Shown here piece by piece: positions 19,446 to 28,178 of a DNA stretch of 62,526 nucleotides. Origin of the DNA: Flavobacteriaceae bacterium (GTDB taxonomy: Bacteria; Bacteroidota; Bacteroidia; Flavobacteriales; Flavobacteriaceae); the NCBI GenBank assembly GCA_021647985.1, contig JAKITQ010000014.1:1-62526 (forward strand), written 5' to 3'. The notes below the pieces were generated by a model. The model saw only the letters and a program-made list of their open reading frames with translations, had not been told where the DNA came from and ran no database searches. Position 1 is the first letter of the stretch, and the number at the start of each line of letters is the position of its first letter. The position numbers were made by a program, and so were the translations under genes.

Positions 19446-21422
19446 TTACAACGTAGTTATTTTAATTACAAATCCTCCACCAGGCGCAAGCTTAAACTCA
19501 TGTTTCGAATTTTTATCAATAGTCATTTCCAGCTTTTTGTAGTCATTTCCAATTCGATCTGCATTAATCCCATCTTGGAATATCTGTGCTTTAAATTTTC
19601 CTTTTTCAAGAAACGAAAAATCAACACGCAGCGTTCTTGCGTCCCAATCGGTCATACCACCAACATACCAGGTATTTCCTGATTTTCGGGCGATTACCAC
19701 ATAATCACCCACCTTTCCATTTAAGGCTACCGTCTCATCCCAAACTGTAGGTACTTGGCTCAAAAACTCAAGTATTTCAGGTTCGGCTTCATAAGCAGTA
19801 GGAGTATCAGCAAGCATTTGTAGTGGTGCCTCATAAACTACGAACATGGCAAGTTGTTGAGCACGTGTGCCCATACTCATAGGTCTTTCAAAGAAAATGC
19901 TAAAATTGTCTTTTTGGGCATTTGTCATAGCTCCGGGAGTATAATCTAATGGTCCTGCAATCATTCTGATAAAAGGAATTGTTACTGCATACTCAGGAGT
20001 AGTACCCTTTTTACTAAATTTATTATATTCCAAACCACGAACGGCCTCCCTGTTGATAACATTCGGATACTTTCGGTGCAAGCCAGCAGGCTTATAAGCT
20101 CCATGGAAATTGACTAATAACTGATGTGCTGCAGCGGCTTTGGATATCCTGTGATAATAGTCAACCATGACCTGATCGTCTCTGTCCATAAAGTCAATTT
20201 TTAATCCTTTTACTCCCAATTTCTTGAATTGCGCCATAGCTTCCTCTAGCTTCTCATCCAAAGGATAATGAACACTCCAAAGAAAGATGCCAACTCCTTT
20301 TTCATGCCCATAATCGATAATCTCCTTTAAATTAATCTGATCAGATAGTTTCATCAAATCAAATTGATCGGACCATCCTTCATCCAAATTGACATATTCT
20401 ATTCCATTTTCTGCAGCAAAATCAATAAAATATTTATACGATTTCGTATTTATCCCTGACTTAAAATCAACGCCCGATAGGTTGAGGGCATTCCACCAAT
20501 CCCAAGCTACTTTTCCTGGTTTCACCCAAGAGAAATCTATATTTTCATCATGGGCGTCACTTAATTTATAAACCAAATCTGTATCGAGCAGCTGAATATC
20601 GTTTGTTGCTATTTTCATGATTCTCCATGGAAAAGTTCTTCGACCTGTAGTTTTCGCAATAAAATCTGCCCTTTTCGTTACCAACAAATTAAATCCCCTA
20701 TTGTTGTCTGGCTCCCAGCTGGTAGGATATTTTGGGAAAACAGCTTTTAACCCATGTTTTGAATCCGCATTTTTTACTACATGAAATCCGGGGTAATCTT
20801 CAAGATCTGACTCGGTGACTGCAATACTCACATTAAAATCTGTCTGCACTAAAATTGGCAGCATGGCTTTGGTGTCAGGAAATTGAGATAGATTATTTAT
20901 AGTATAAAATGCTTCATAACTGTGTTGAAAACTATTTCTCTTACTATGAGCGGACCAAATTTTATAGTCACCAGAAAAATTAAATGAAGCCTCTTCTTCT
21001 TTTACGATAATCTCACCTTTTTTGGTAGAGCCAAACCTGTAGGCAAAACCTTCATTGTACATCCTAGCTATAACCGTATAATTACCCTTAAAAGTTATGA
21101 TTAATTCATTGAAATGATCATGGATCACCTTACGTTTTCCATATAGAGGTAGTAAGTTTTCATTAACATTTCTTGTTTTTCCATTACGTGCCACAGGATT
21201 TTTTCCAAAAACAACACCATCGTAAAACGTCATACTAATGGGAGAAGGGTCGATAATTTGTTGCCCTTTGTACGTAAGCGTATAATATATTTTATCTTTC
21301 AATTCAAAGGTAACTGTGAGTTTACCATCGGGAGAAGACAGGTTAAATACTTTAGGTTTAGCGCCGTAGGCGGAAAGAGAAAGTAATAGTGTAATTAAGA
21401 CAATTGTGGTTAAGTATTTCAT
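19446..21422 (-). CDS. GH97 glycoside hydrolase, retaining alpha-galactosidase type
   Basis: Exo-acting alpha-glycosidase of 658 residues with a signal peptide (cleaved after LSAYG). Family landmarks: the N-terminal beta-super-sandwich (FNLSSPDGKLTVTFEL), then the barrel (VAWDWWNALNLSG, YVNLDEGWSD). GLKIDFMDRDDQ carries Asp410 at the place of the nucleophile of retaining GH97 enzymes, and NREAVRGLEY supplies Glu465. From memory the two residues are spaced as in the Bacteroides alpha-galactosidase BT1871 (Asp415/Glu470), whereas inverting SusB-like enzymes lack the nucleophile. First gene of the minus-strand degradation cluster. Activity on alpha-galactosides is therefore likely but not shown. 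Confidence 0.9.
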   Translation of the reverse strand: MKYLTTIVLITLLLSLSAYGAKPKVFNLSSPDGKLTVTFELKDKIYYTLTYKGQQIIDPSPISMTFYDGVVFGKNPVARNGKTRNVNENLLPLYGKRKVIHDHFNELIITFKGNYTVIARMYNEGFAYRFGSTKKGEIIVKEEEASFNFSGDYKIWSAHSKRNSFQHSYEAFYTINNLSQFPDTKAMLPILVQTDFNVSIAVTESDLEDYPGFHVVKNADSKHGLKAVFPKYPTSWEPDNNRGFNLLVTKRADFIAKTTGRRTFPWRIMKIATNDIQLLDTDLVYKLSDAHDENIDFSWVKPGKVAWDWWNALNLSGVDFKSGINTKSYKYFIDFAAENGIEYVNLDEGWSDQFDLMKLSDQINLKEIIDYGHEKGVGIFLWSVHYPLDEKLEEAMAQFKKLGVKGLKIDFMDRDDQVMVDYYHRISKAAAAHQLLVNFHGAYKPAGLHRKYPNVINREAVRGLEYNKFSKKGTTPEYAVTIPFIRMIAGPLDYTPGAMTNAQKDNFSIFFERPMSMGTRAQQLAMFVVYEAPLQMLADTPTAYEAEPEILEFLSQVPTVWDETVALNGKVGDYVVIARKSGNTWYVGGMTDWDARTLRVDFSFLEKGKFKAQIFQDGINADRIGNDYKKLEMTIDKNSKHEFKLAPGGGFVIKITTL

Positions 21423-21794
21423 TGGTTTATCTTTTTTTTAAGAATTTAATTTAAAATTTGTTATTTTTTTGATGGATACTTAAATAATGTAAATTGATTT
21501 ATTTTAGTGTTAAATTTATTGTGCAAACAAGTAAAAACATCACTTTTAAAAACACCCAATTTTGAGTGGTAAATATACATTATTTTATAGAAAAAAATTA
21601 TTATCAATCGATTTTTCAGCACCAGAAATTAGTTTTGATGGATTATTAATACTTCTTAAAAAAATAGAACGGGAATATAAGCTGATAAAGAAATTTGGGA
21701 AGCATTTGCCAGACTTACGCAACCCTCGCTTTATCACTTACACTCGAGAAGCCCAATTCAAACAACAATAGATTTATCAAACAAAATTTGGCAA
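21423..21794. other. Intergenic region between truB and GH97
   Basis: Contains the presumed leader of the GH97 cluster (21423-21560, AT-rich, no clear TAnnTTTG box on the minus strand) and a plus-strand relic of an IS1380 transposase, listed separately. Confidence 0.5.
21562..21771 (+). pseudogene. Relic of an IS1380-family transposase (N-terminal part)
   Basis: The 69-codon frame reads IDFSAPEISFDGLLILLKKI, then LIKKFGKHLPDLRNPRFITY and REAQFKQQ. This fits the N-terminus of IS1380-type transposases (FSSPKISSDG...LLEKLER...LPDxRxPxxxxxSxxxxxxQR). In the same frame a stop at 21769 is followed by IYQ, where the intact family reads QRIYQ, so the stop looks like a point lesion. The sequence then ends at the truB 3' end. 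The rest of the element, its inverted repeats and the DDE residues are missing. Non-functional. Confidence 0.65.
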
Positions 21795-22481
21795 TCAATC
21801 TAATTGAGAAATAAATTCTTCAGGACTAATTGCGTTATCTACATGATAATCACCACTTTTTGATCTTCGTAATGAAGATAAATGAGCACCAGTTTTTAAT
21901 ACTTTACCAAAATCGTTAGCTAAAGACCTTATATAAGTTCCTTTGCTGCAAACTATTCTAAAACAGATATTTGGCATTTTTATTTTTGTGATTTCAAAAT
22001 CAAATATGGTTATTTTTCGTGATTTAATCTCTGTAGTTTCTCCTTTTCTGGCAAGTTCGTATAATCGAACACCATCTTTCTTTATTGCAGAATACAAGGG
22101 TGGAGTTTGTTCAATTTCGCCTAAAAATATTTTTATGGCATTGTTTATTTTTTCTTCGGATATGTGGTCTGTTGAAAAAGTTTTATTCACTACGGTTTCC
22201 AAATCATAAGATGGTGTAGTGGCGCCCAGGGTAAAAGTCCCGGTATATTCTTTTTTTTCTGATTGAATTAAATTTAATTTTTTTGTGAATTTTCCCGTAC
22301 AAATTATCAGTAAACCTGTTGCTAAGGGATCTAGAGTTCCGGCATGACCGACTTTAATTTTTTTTAGATTGAATTTTTGCCTTATTGCCCATCGCAATTT
22401 ATTTACTACTTGAAAAGATGTCCAATTTAAAGGCTTGTCAATTAACAATAATTGACCGTTTTTAAATGCTTCAACATCCAT
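21795..22481 (-). CDS. truB: tRNA pseudouridine(55) synthase
   Basis: Makes the pseudouridine in the T-loop of tRNAs. At 228 residues it is the short form, with the TruB domain but little C-terminal extension, as usual in Bacteroidota. Motifs: LLIDKPLNWTSF at the N-terminus; VGHAGTLDPLATGLL with the catalytic aspartate at residue 51; GVRLYELARKG; and CSKGTYIRSLANDFG. Its ATG overlaps the uppP stop by one base (TAATG), so it is translationally coupled as last gene of the ftsX-DUF3098-uppP-truB run. Confidence 0.97.
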   Translation of the reverse strand: MDVEAFKNGQLLLIDKPLNWTSFQVVNKLRWAIRQKFNLKKIKVGHAGTLDPLATGLLIICTGKFTKKLNLIQSEKKEYTGTFTLGATTPSYDLETVVNKTFSTDHISEEKINNAIKIFLGEIEQTPPLYSAIKKDGVRLYELARKGETTEIKSRKITIFDFEITKIKMPNICFRIVCSKGTYIRSLANDFGKVLKTGAHLSSLRRSKSGDYHVDNAISPEEFISQLD

Positions 22482-23278
22482 TAGAAATTAAAATAAGTAA
22501 AGGTTATGGCAAGAATTCCAATGATAAAACAATAAATGGCGAAATAATAAAGTTTGCTGTTTTTTACTAAGGATATCATCCAGTTGCAGGCAAATAATCC
22601 TGAAATAAACGCTGCAATAAAACCAACACTCATTACACCTATTTGATCACCGTGCAAATTTATTTCTCCCCCATAAATGTCTTTAGCTATTTTGCCAAAA
22701 ATTAAAGGGACCACCATTAAAAATGAGAATCTCGCAGCTTTATTTCTGTCAACTCCTAGTAAAACGGAAGTGGAAATAGTAGCACCTGATCTTGATATAC
22801 CTGGTAGCATTGCAATGGCTTGAGAAACACCTATAATAAACGCATTTTTATAGGAAACGGATTTATTTGTATTTTTAGCTTTATCAGCTAGTAACAGAAG
22901 CAATGCCGTGATTAAAAGCATAAAACCAACCATTAATAAGTTGCCATTGAAAAAAGCTTCCAGTTGTTTTTCGAACATCAGTCCAATTAATACTGCAGGA
23001 AGCATAGAGATAATAATTTTTATTGAAAACTTGCTTTCATCATTCCATTTAAATTGAAAAAGTCCTTTTATTATATCGAAGACTTCTTTTCTAAAAACAA
23101 ATAGGGTACTTAATGCGGTTGCGAAATGTAAAACTACCGTAAATGTGAGGCTTTCTTGAGGTACAGCTTTGTTGCCAAATAATACTTTAGCAATTTCTAA
23201 ATGACCACTTGACGACACTGGTAAAAATTCCGTTAAACCCTGTATGATGCCAAGAATTATAGCTTCCAAATAACTCAT
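22481..23278 (-). CDS. uppP: Undecaprenyl-diphosphatase (bacitracin resistance protein)
   Basis: Integral membrane enzyme that recycles undecaprenyl pyrophosphate to the lipid carrier for cell-wall synthesis. I start it at 23278 (MSYLEAIILGIIQGLTEF, 265 residues) because this is the conserved family N-terminus; the frame is open further upstream to 23359 but that part overlaps the DUF3098 gene. Motifs: the acidic/serine signature LTEFLPVSSSGHL and the second motif LPGISRSGATIS. About eight transmembrane helices. Coupled to truB downstream. Confidence 0.96.
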   Translation of the reverse strand: MSYLEAIILGIIQGLTEFLPVSSSGHLEIAKVLFGNKAVPQESLTFTVVLHFATALSTLFVFRKEVFDIIKGLFQFKWNDESKFSIKIIISMLPAVLIGLMFEKQLEAFFNGNLLMVGFMLLITALLLLLADKAKNTNKSVSYKNAFIIGVSQAIAMLPGISRSGATISTSVLLGVDRNKAARFSFLMVVPLIFGKIAKDIYGGEINLHGDQIGVMSVGFIAAFISGLFACNWMISLVKNSKLYYFAIYCFIIGILAITFTYFNF

Positions 23279-23306
23279 ATAAGTAAATTGATTAGGATTA
23301 TTTATT

Positions 23307-23558
23307 CTATTTTTTCTTTGGATTTGCCATAATGGCGTAAATTTCAACTGCAAGACCAATAAGCACCACAGTAGGGGCTAATCTAATTCTTTGAAAATTA
23401 TAAATGTCTTCATTGAAAATAGTTGGGTCATCACTACCACCACCTGCCATTAAAATAAAACCAATTAAGATAATAATGATTCCGGCAATCATAATGGTAT
23501 AATTTCTTTTTTCAAAAAGAAATTCACCCGAAGCTTTATTTTGATTTTTTTTCGCCAT
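23307..23558 (-). CDS. DUF3098 small membrane protein
   Basis: 83 residues: a short charged N-terminus, a hydrophobic helix (YTIMIAGIIIILIGFILMAG), a GGGSDDPTIFNEDIYNFQR linker and a second helix (APTVVLIGLAVEIYAIM) ending in a basic tail. The FNEDIY...RIRLAP pattern is that of DUF3098, a Bacteroidota family commonly placed between ftsX and uppP, as here. It starts one base after the ftsX stop. Function unknown; a link to FtsX or envelope growth is suggested only by synteny. Confidence 0.88.
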   Translation of the reverse strand: MAKKNQNKASGEFLFEKRNYTIMIAGIIIILIGFILMAGGGSDDPTIFNEDIYNFQRIRLAPTVVLIGLAVEIYAIMANPKKK

Positions 23559-23559
23559 T

Positions 23560-24438
23560 TTAATAATATAATTCGTCAGTTCTTAAGTTTAAAAATCGTT
23601 GGGTAGCAAAAAATGTACTAAACCAAGTAATTAGTATTCCGATAAGGAAAACTGTGCCAAACAAACTAATTATCGCAATTTTATCATCTATAAACCCGAA
23701 TTCAGGAAAATATAAATTGAGATAATAAATAGCGATGGCCAGTTCAATAATAGCTACAGTTGCACCAATAATGCCTAGCCTTACGCTTCCCCAAATAAAT
23801 GGTTTGCGAATAAATCGTTTGGTCGCACCAACCATTTGCATGGTTTTTATGGTAAATCTTTTCGCATATACCGAAAGGCGGATGGAGCTATTGATCAAAA
23901 CAATAACAATTAATGTGGCTAAGCCGCTAAAAATAAGTATAAACAGACTTATTTGATTAACATTTTTTGTGAGAAGCCCAATTAAAGGTTTGTCGTAAGA
24001 AACGGTTGAAACAAATTGATTGTCTTGGTATTTTTTTTCAATCGCTTCCATTTTATCTTCAGTCACATAATCGGCTTTTACATAAATGTCTATCGCATTT
24101 TGTAAGGGGTTATACCCTAAAAAATCCATAAAATCTTCACCGTTTTCTTTGATATAGATTTCAGCGGCATCTTCTTTTGAAATAAATTTCGTGCTCTTTG
24201 TAAAATCCTGTTCATCAATAGATACTTGCAGCGTAAGAATACTCGCTTTGTTTACATCGTTTTTTAAAAAAAGTGTGATTGCCGCTTTTTCTTTAAAGTA
24301 ATTGGCAACTTTCTTTGTGTTTAGCACCATTAAACCTAATATTCCTAATAAAAATAAGACTAGGGAAATACTGATAATTACTGAAGCATAAGAGGAACGC
24401 AATCTTCTTTTATGATATTTCTCAAAAGATTTACTCAT
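23560..24438 (-). CDS. ftsX: Cell-division permease FtsX
   Basis: Membrane partner of the FtsE ATPase that activates peptidoglycan hydrolases at the division site. 292 residues: cytoplasmic basic N-terminus (KYHKRRLRSSY), first helix, a periplasmic domain of about 110 residues (AAITLFLKNDVNK, FISKEDAAEIYIKENGEDF), then three helices with the FtsX core (TIKTMQMVGATKRFIRKPF). Length and topology are standard. First gene of the uppP/truB run; no ftsE is nearby. Confidence 0.94.
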   Translation of the reverse strand: MSKSFEKYHKRRLRSSYASVIISISLVLFLLGILGLMVLNTKKVANYFKEKAAITLFLKNDVNKASILTLQVSIDEQDFTKSTKFISKEDAAEIYIKENGEDFMDFLGYNPLQNAIDIYVKADYVTEDKMEAIEKKYQDNQFVSTVSYDKPLIGLLTKNVNQISLFILIFSGLATLIVIVLINSSIRLSVYAKRFTIKTMQMVGATKRFIRKPFIWGSVRLGIIGATVAIIELAIAIYYLNLYFPEFGFIDDKIAIISLFGTVFLIGILITWFSTFFATQRFLNLRTDELYY

Positions 24439-24485
24439 GAATTGTTACGGTTTTGCGATTTGCAAGGTAATTAATTCAATTTATT

Positions 24486-24639
24486 TATTCGTGAGACTAT
24501 AAAAAATTATTTTCAATTTTTTAGTTAGTCGAACCTGCCTGCTGGAAAAGGCAGTCTAATCCCGCTTTCTGTGCTGAACTTGTTTCAGCATCTAGTGGGA
24601 TCAAGGTCCAGGGATTGCCCTGAGGTTTAATGCCTTTTC
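24486..24639 (+). repeat. Interspersed palindromic repeat, copy B
   Basis: Near-complete copy in plus orientation: ATTCGTGAGACT, TTTTTTAGTTAGTCGAAC, the outer stem ATCCCGCT...AGTGGGAT (one G-T wobble), the inner hairpin TGCTGAACTTGTTTCAGCA and a 3' segment ending GTTTAATGCCTTTT. A CCTGCCTGCTGG piece sits before, rather than after, the hairpin. It fills the gap between ftsX and mce. Confidence 0.75.
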
Positions 24640-24640
24640 T

Positions 24641-25039
24641 TTACAAGTCCTGGCAAAGTTCAACCAAAATTCCATTGGTAGATTTAGGATGTAAAAATGC
24701 AATTAACTTGTTGTCAGCACCTCGTTTTGGAACTTCATTTAAAACTGTAAAACCTTCTTTTTTAAGTCTTTGAATTTCAAAATTAATATCTTTTACGACA
24801 AATGCAATATGGTGTATGCCCTCACCTTTTTTCTCTATAAATTTTGCTATGGCACTGTTGGCATTGGTAGCTTCCAGTAATTCAATTTTATTTGACCCAA
24901 CTTGAAAGAAAGAAGTTTTAACGCCTTCGCTCAAAACATCTTCAATTTTATAGTGTTTTTCTCCAAAAAGAGATGCAAACAATAAATTAGACTTTTCTAA
25001 ATCCTTTACGGCAATACCTATATGTTCAATTTTATACAT
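24641..25039 (-). CDS. mce: Methylmalonyl-CoA epimerase
   Basis: Interconverts (2R)- and (2S)-methylmalonyl-CoA in the propionate/succinate route. 132 residues, a single VOC-fold protein. Metal ligands are in place: His6 (KIEHIGIAV), the His76-His77 pair (GEGIHHIAF) and Glu127 near the C-terminus (GILVELCQDL). Length is standard for the family. Transcribed alone, divergent from rbfA. Confidence 0.95.
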   Translation of the reverse strand: MYKIEHIGIAVKDLEKSNLLFASLFGEKHYKIEDVLSEGVKTSFFQVGSNKIELLEATNANSAIAKFIEKKGEGIHHIAFVVKDINFEIQRLKKEGFTVLNEVPKRGADNKLIAFLHPKSTNGILVELCQDL

Positions 25040-25251
25040 TGGTGAAAATTTGAATTACACAAAAATAATAAATTATAAAATGTATTAACCGGAGTTAGAC
25101 TTAAAATATCAGCACAACTTTAGAAAATTTTTAAATGGTCATATATTTATTTTTTTGGTATTATCTCAAAAATTCAAGTAAATCTGAAGAAGGAAAGGAT
25201 TTTTTGTAGAAGCCTAACCTCAATAGTGATTTTCTGAGTAAATATTTTAAG

Positions 25252-25279
25252 TTGAACTCAGGTTAATAATGTATTTTTG
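25252..25279 (+). promoter_or_regulatory. Putative rbfA promoter
   Basis: TTG at 25252-25254, 17 bases, then TATTTTTG at 25272-25279, a full TAnnTTTG match. Only five bases separate it from the ATG at 25285, so the transcript may have almost no leader. Confidence 0.55.
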
Positions 25280-25284
25280 TACTC

Positions 25285-25674
25285 ATGGAAACGAACAGAC
25301 AAAAAAAGATTGCAGGAGTTATTCAAAAAGACCTTGTTGATATTTTACAAAGTGCGGCACGTGATGGAATGAGAGGTGTTGTTATTTCGGTAAGTAAAGT
25401 AAGTGTTACTTCTGATTTAGGACAGGCCAAAGCATATTTAAGTATATTTCCTTCTTCTAAAAAAGAAGAAATAATGAAGGGTATAATTTCCAATACAGTG
25501 ATGATTAGACATGCATTAGCAATTCGTACTAAAAATCAATTAAGGCGTATGCCAGAATTATTATTTTTTATTGATGACTCACTGGATTATATTGAAAATA
25601 TTGATGATGCTTTAAAAGGAAAAGATGATCCAATACAAAACCCTGAAACTGTAAATAAAAAGAAAAAACATTAA
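25285..25674 (+). CDS. rbfA: 30S ribosome-binding factor A
   Basis: Cold-shock 30S maturation factor acting on the 16S rRNA 5' end. 129 residues with the KH-like RbfA fold: RQKKIAGVIQKDLVDIL at the start, VVISVSKVSVTSDLGQAKAY, and the RRMPELLFFIDDSLDYIENI segment that defines the family, ending in a lysine-rich tail. Its stop is 3 bases before the TTG start of the next gene, so the pair is probably cotranscribed. Confidence 0.96.
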   Translation: METNRQKKIAGVIQKDLVDILQSAARDGMRGVVISVSKVSVTSDLGQAKAYLSIFPSSKKEEIMKGIISNTVMIRHALAIRTKNQLRRMPELLFFIDDSLDYIENIDDALKGKDDPIQNPETVNKKKKH

Positions 25675-25677
25675 AAT

Positions 25678-26877
25678 TTGAACTTCCCTTTATACATTGC
25701 GAAGCGTTATTTATTTTCAAAAAGCAGTAATAATGCCATTAATATTATCACTATAATTGCTACACTTGGTGTTATTGTAAGTGCTATTGCTCTGTTTGTA
25801 GTGCTTTCTGTATTTTCTGGGTTAAAAAATTTTAGTTTGAGTTTTATTAGAACTGCAGATCCTGATTTGAAAATCACTTCCGTGGAAGGGAAATCTTTTT
25901 TTTACAATGATTCTATTGAAAAAATTCTTAAAAACAATAAAATTGCGGCTTATACCAAAATAATTGAAGAACGAGTTTTTTTAAGTTATAAAGACAGGTC
26001 GCATGTTGCAAATATTAAAGGGGTAGATACCAATTTTTTGTATGTAAATAGGTTGGATACAGCGGTTTATTTTGGTAATTGGCTAAATTATAGTGCCAAA
26101 CATACGGTTGTAGTAGGTAGTGGAATCTCAAATGCGCTTTCAGTTGGAGCCTATGATTTTTTAGAATCGCTTAAAATATTTGTCCCTAAACCCGGTAAAG
26201 GTTATATCACCAACCCTAAAACTGCATTTAGTCAAGTAAATACGCAACCCATTGGTATTTATAGGTTAACAGATGATTTAGATAAAAAATATGTTTATGC
26301 AAATTTAATTTTAGCCCAACAACTATTGCGGTATAAAACGAATCAAATTTCGGCAATAGAGTTGAAATTAAACGCAGATTCCAATGTAAAAGATGTTCAA
26401 AAAGAATTGCAATTAGCACTTGGTTCGAAGTTTAAGGTTCAAACCCGAGAACAATTAAATTCGGTTTTTTATAAAATGTTGAATACAGAAAACCTAGCCT
26501 CTTATTTGGTGTTTACGCTCATATTAATCATTGCCCTTTTTAATGTGATTGGTGCTATAGTAATGATGATTATCGATAAAAGGGATAATTTAAAAACTCT
26601 TTTTCATTTGGGATTAAATATTAGTGATATTAGAAAAGTATTTGTTTTTCAAGGTTTTTTACTCACTATATTTGGCTTATTTGTTGGTTTATTCTTGGCC
26701 ATTCCTTTTGTGATATTGCAAAAAAAATACGGCTTTATTATGATTACCCAGTCCTTGGCTTATCCGGTAGAATTTCATTTTACTAATGTTATGATTGTAA
26801 TATTTACTATTGTTGTACTGGGCTTTTTGGCAGCTAAAATTGCAAGTGCAAGAATAAGCAATAAGTTGGTTGCCTAA
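25678..26877 (+). CDS. LolC/LolE-like ABC transporter permease (FtsX-like family)
   Basis: Inner-membrane component of a lipoprotein-release or MacB-type ABC system, 399 residues. Helix 1 follows NFPLYIAKRYLFSKSSNNAIN, the usual N-terminus of these permeases in Bacteroidota. A periplasmic domain of about 200 residues comes next, then three C-terminal helices of the FtsX domain (IIALFNVIGAIVMMIIDKR, DIRKVFVFQGFLLTIFGL). The start codon is TTG at 25678, three bases after rbfA. The homologous N-terminus begins exactly there and no ATG is nearby, so the TTG is well supported. No ATPase gene adjoins. Confidence 0.88.
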   Translation: MNFPLYIAKRYLFSKSSNNAINIITIIATLGVIVSAIALFVVLSVFSGLKNFSLSFIRTADPDLKITSVEGKSFFYNDSIEKILKNNKIAAYTKIIEERVFLSYKDRSHVANIKGVDTNFLYVNRLDTAVYFGNWLNYSAKHTVVVGSGISNALSVGAYDFLESLKIFVPKPGKGYITNPKTAFSQVNTQPIGIYRLTDDLDKKYVYANLILAQQLLRYKTNQISAIELKLNADSNVKDVQKELQLALGSKFKVQTREQLNSVFYKMLNTENLASYLVFTLILIIALFNVIGAIVMMIIDKRDNLKTLFHLGLNISDIRKVFVFQGFLLTIFGLFVGLFLAIPFVILQKKYGFIMITQSLAYPVEFHFTNVMIVIFTIVVLGFLAAKIASARISNKLVA

Positions 26878-26948
26878 AATGTTATTTCTTAAGATAATAT
26901 TGGTAATTGCGCAAAACGAGTAATACATATTTAATTAAGTATGGTGAA

Positions 26949-27926
26949 CTAAGAAAATTTCCGCAACACTTCTTCAAAAACTTCAAAAACTGCTTCTTTG
27001 GTGTCTGATGTAACCATTTTTAATCGATATTCTTTAAAATGAGGTATGCCTTTAAAATAGTTGGTGTAATGACGACGGGTTTCAAAAAGTCCGGCATGAT
27101 CACCATTCCATTTGATCGCCATTTCTAAATGACGCCTCGCGGTTTTAACTCTTTCGGGAATACTTGCTGATTCTAAATGTTTTCCAGTTTTAAAAAAATG
27201 CTTAACATTTGCAAAAAACCATGGATTGCCAATGCTAGCTCTACCTATCATAGCACCATCCAAACCAAATTTATCGCGCATTAGTAAAGCTTTTTCTGGG
27301 CTATCAACATCACCATTACCAAAAATAGGGATGTGCATTCTTGGGTTGTTCTTAACATTTGCAATTGGTTCCCATTTCGCTTCTCCTTTATACATTTGTG
27401 CTCTTGTACGACCGTGAATGGCAATGGCTTTAGTGCCCACATCTTGCAATCGTTCTGCCACTTCAATAATACGAATAGAGTCTTCATCCCAACCCAATCG
27501 CGTTTTCACTGTAATAGGTAAGTGGGTGTGTTTTACCATGGCTTCGGTAAGTTTTACCATAAGTGGTATATCTTTTAATATACCTGCACCTGCACCTTTG
27601 CTAACAACTTTTTTTACCGGACAGCCAAAATTAATATCTATAAAATCAGGTTTAGATTTTTCTACAATCTCTACTGTTTTTAGCATAGATTCGAGATTGG
27701 CACCAAATATTTGAATGCCAACTGGGCGTTCACTTTCATAAATATCCAATTTTTGTACACTTTTTGCAGCATCTCTAATTAACCCTTCCGAAGAGATGAA
27801 TTCTGTATATACTACATCAGCACCTTGCTCTTTGCAAAGTGCTCTAAAAGGAGGGTCACTTACATCTTCCATGGGAGCAAGTAATAATGGAAATTCACCC
27901 AATTCTATATCACCAATTTTAGCCAT
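26949..27926 (-). CDS. dusB: tRNA-dihydrouridine synthase (DusB-type)
   Basis: FMN enzyme that reduces uridines in the tRNA D-loop. Start chosen at the ATG at 27926 (MAKIGDIELGEFPLLLAPME, 325 residues), where family homology begins; an in-frame ATG eight codons upstream is less likely. TIM-barrel landmarks: LAPMEDVSDPPFR, the catalytic cysteine at residue 102 in INFGCPVKKV, AVHGR-type AIHGRTRAQMYKG, and GNGDVDSPEKA followed by GAMIGRASIGNPWFF for FMN phosphate binding. Convergent with the permease gene. Confidence 0.95.
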   Translation of the reverse strand: MAKIGDIELGEFPLLLAPMEDVSDPPFRALCKEQGADVVYTEFISSEGLIRDAAKSVQKLDIYESERPVGIQIFGANLESMLKTVEIVEKSKPDFIDINFGCPVKKVVSKGAGAGILKDIPLMVKLTEAMVKHTHLPITVKTRLGWDEDSIRIIEVAERLQDVGTKAIAIHGRTRAQMYKGEAKWEPIANVKNNPRMHIPIFGNGDVDSPEKALLMRDKFGLDGAMIGRASIGNPWFFANVKHFFKTGKHLESASIPERVKTARRHLEMAIKWNGDHAGLFETRRHYTNYFKGIPHFKEYRLKMVTSDTKEAVFEVFEEVLRKFS

Positions 27927-28050
27927 TTTATGTTTTAAAGAGAAATGCAAAAATATTCAAAACTTTCTTAATAAAACTTTTTAGTTTTCACATTTTTTTT
28001 ATCGTTATTATTTCCGCATTTAGCGATGTTTAATTCTTTATAAAAAAAAC

Positions 28051-28058
28051 TATTTTTG
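28051..28058 (+). promoter_or_regulatory. -7-like element before the beta-propeller lipoprotein gene
   Basis: TATTTTTG matches TAnnTTTG, 120 bases before the ATG at 28179. No clear -33 TTG at the right distance, so this is tentative. Confidence 0.35.
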
Positions 28059-28178
28059 AAACATAGAAACAAACCAAATGAGGTCGAAAGATTTTAATAA
28101 ATTTTAAACACCTAAAGTAATGATTAGGTGACTTATCAAAGACTAAAAATTACCATTGCAAACTATAAAAATAAACAG

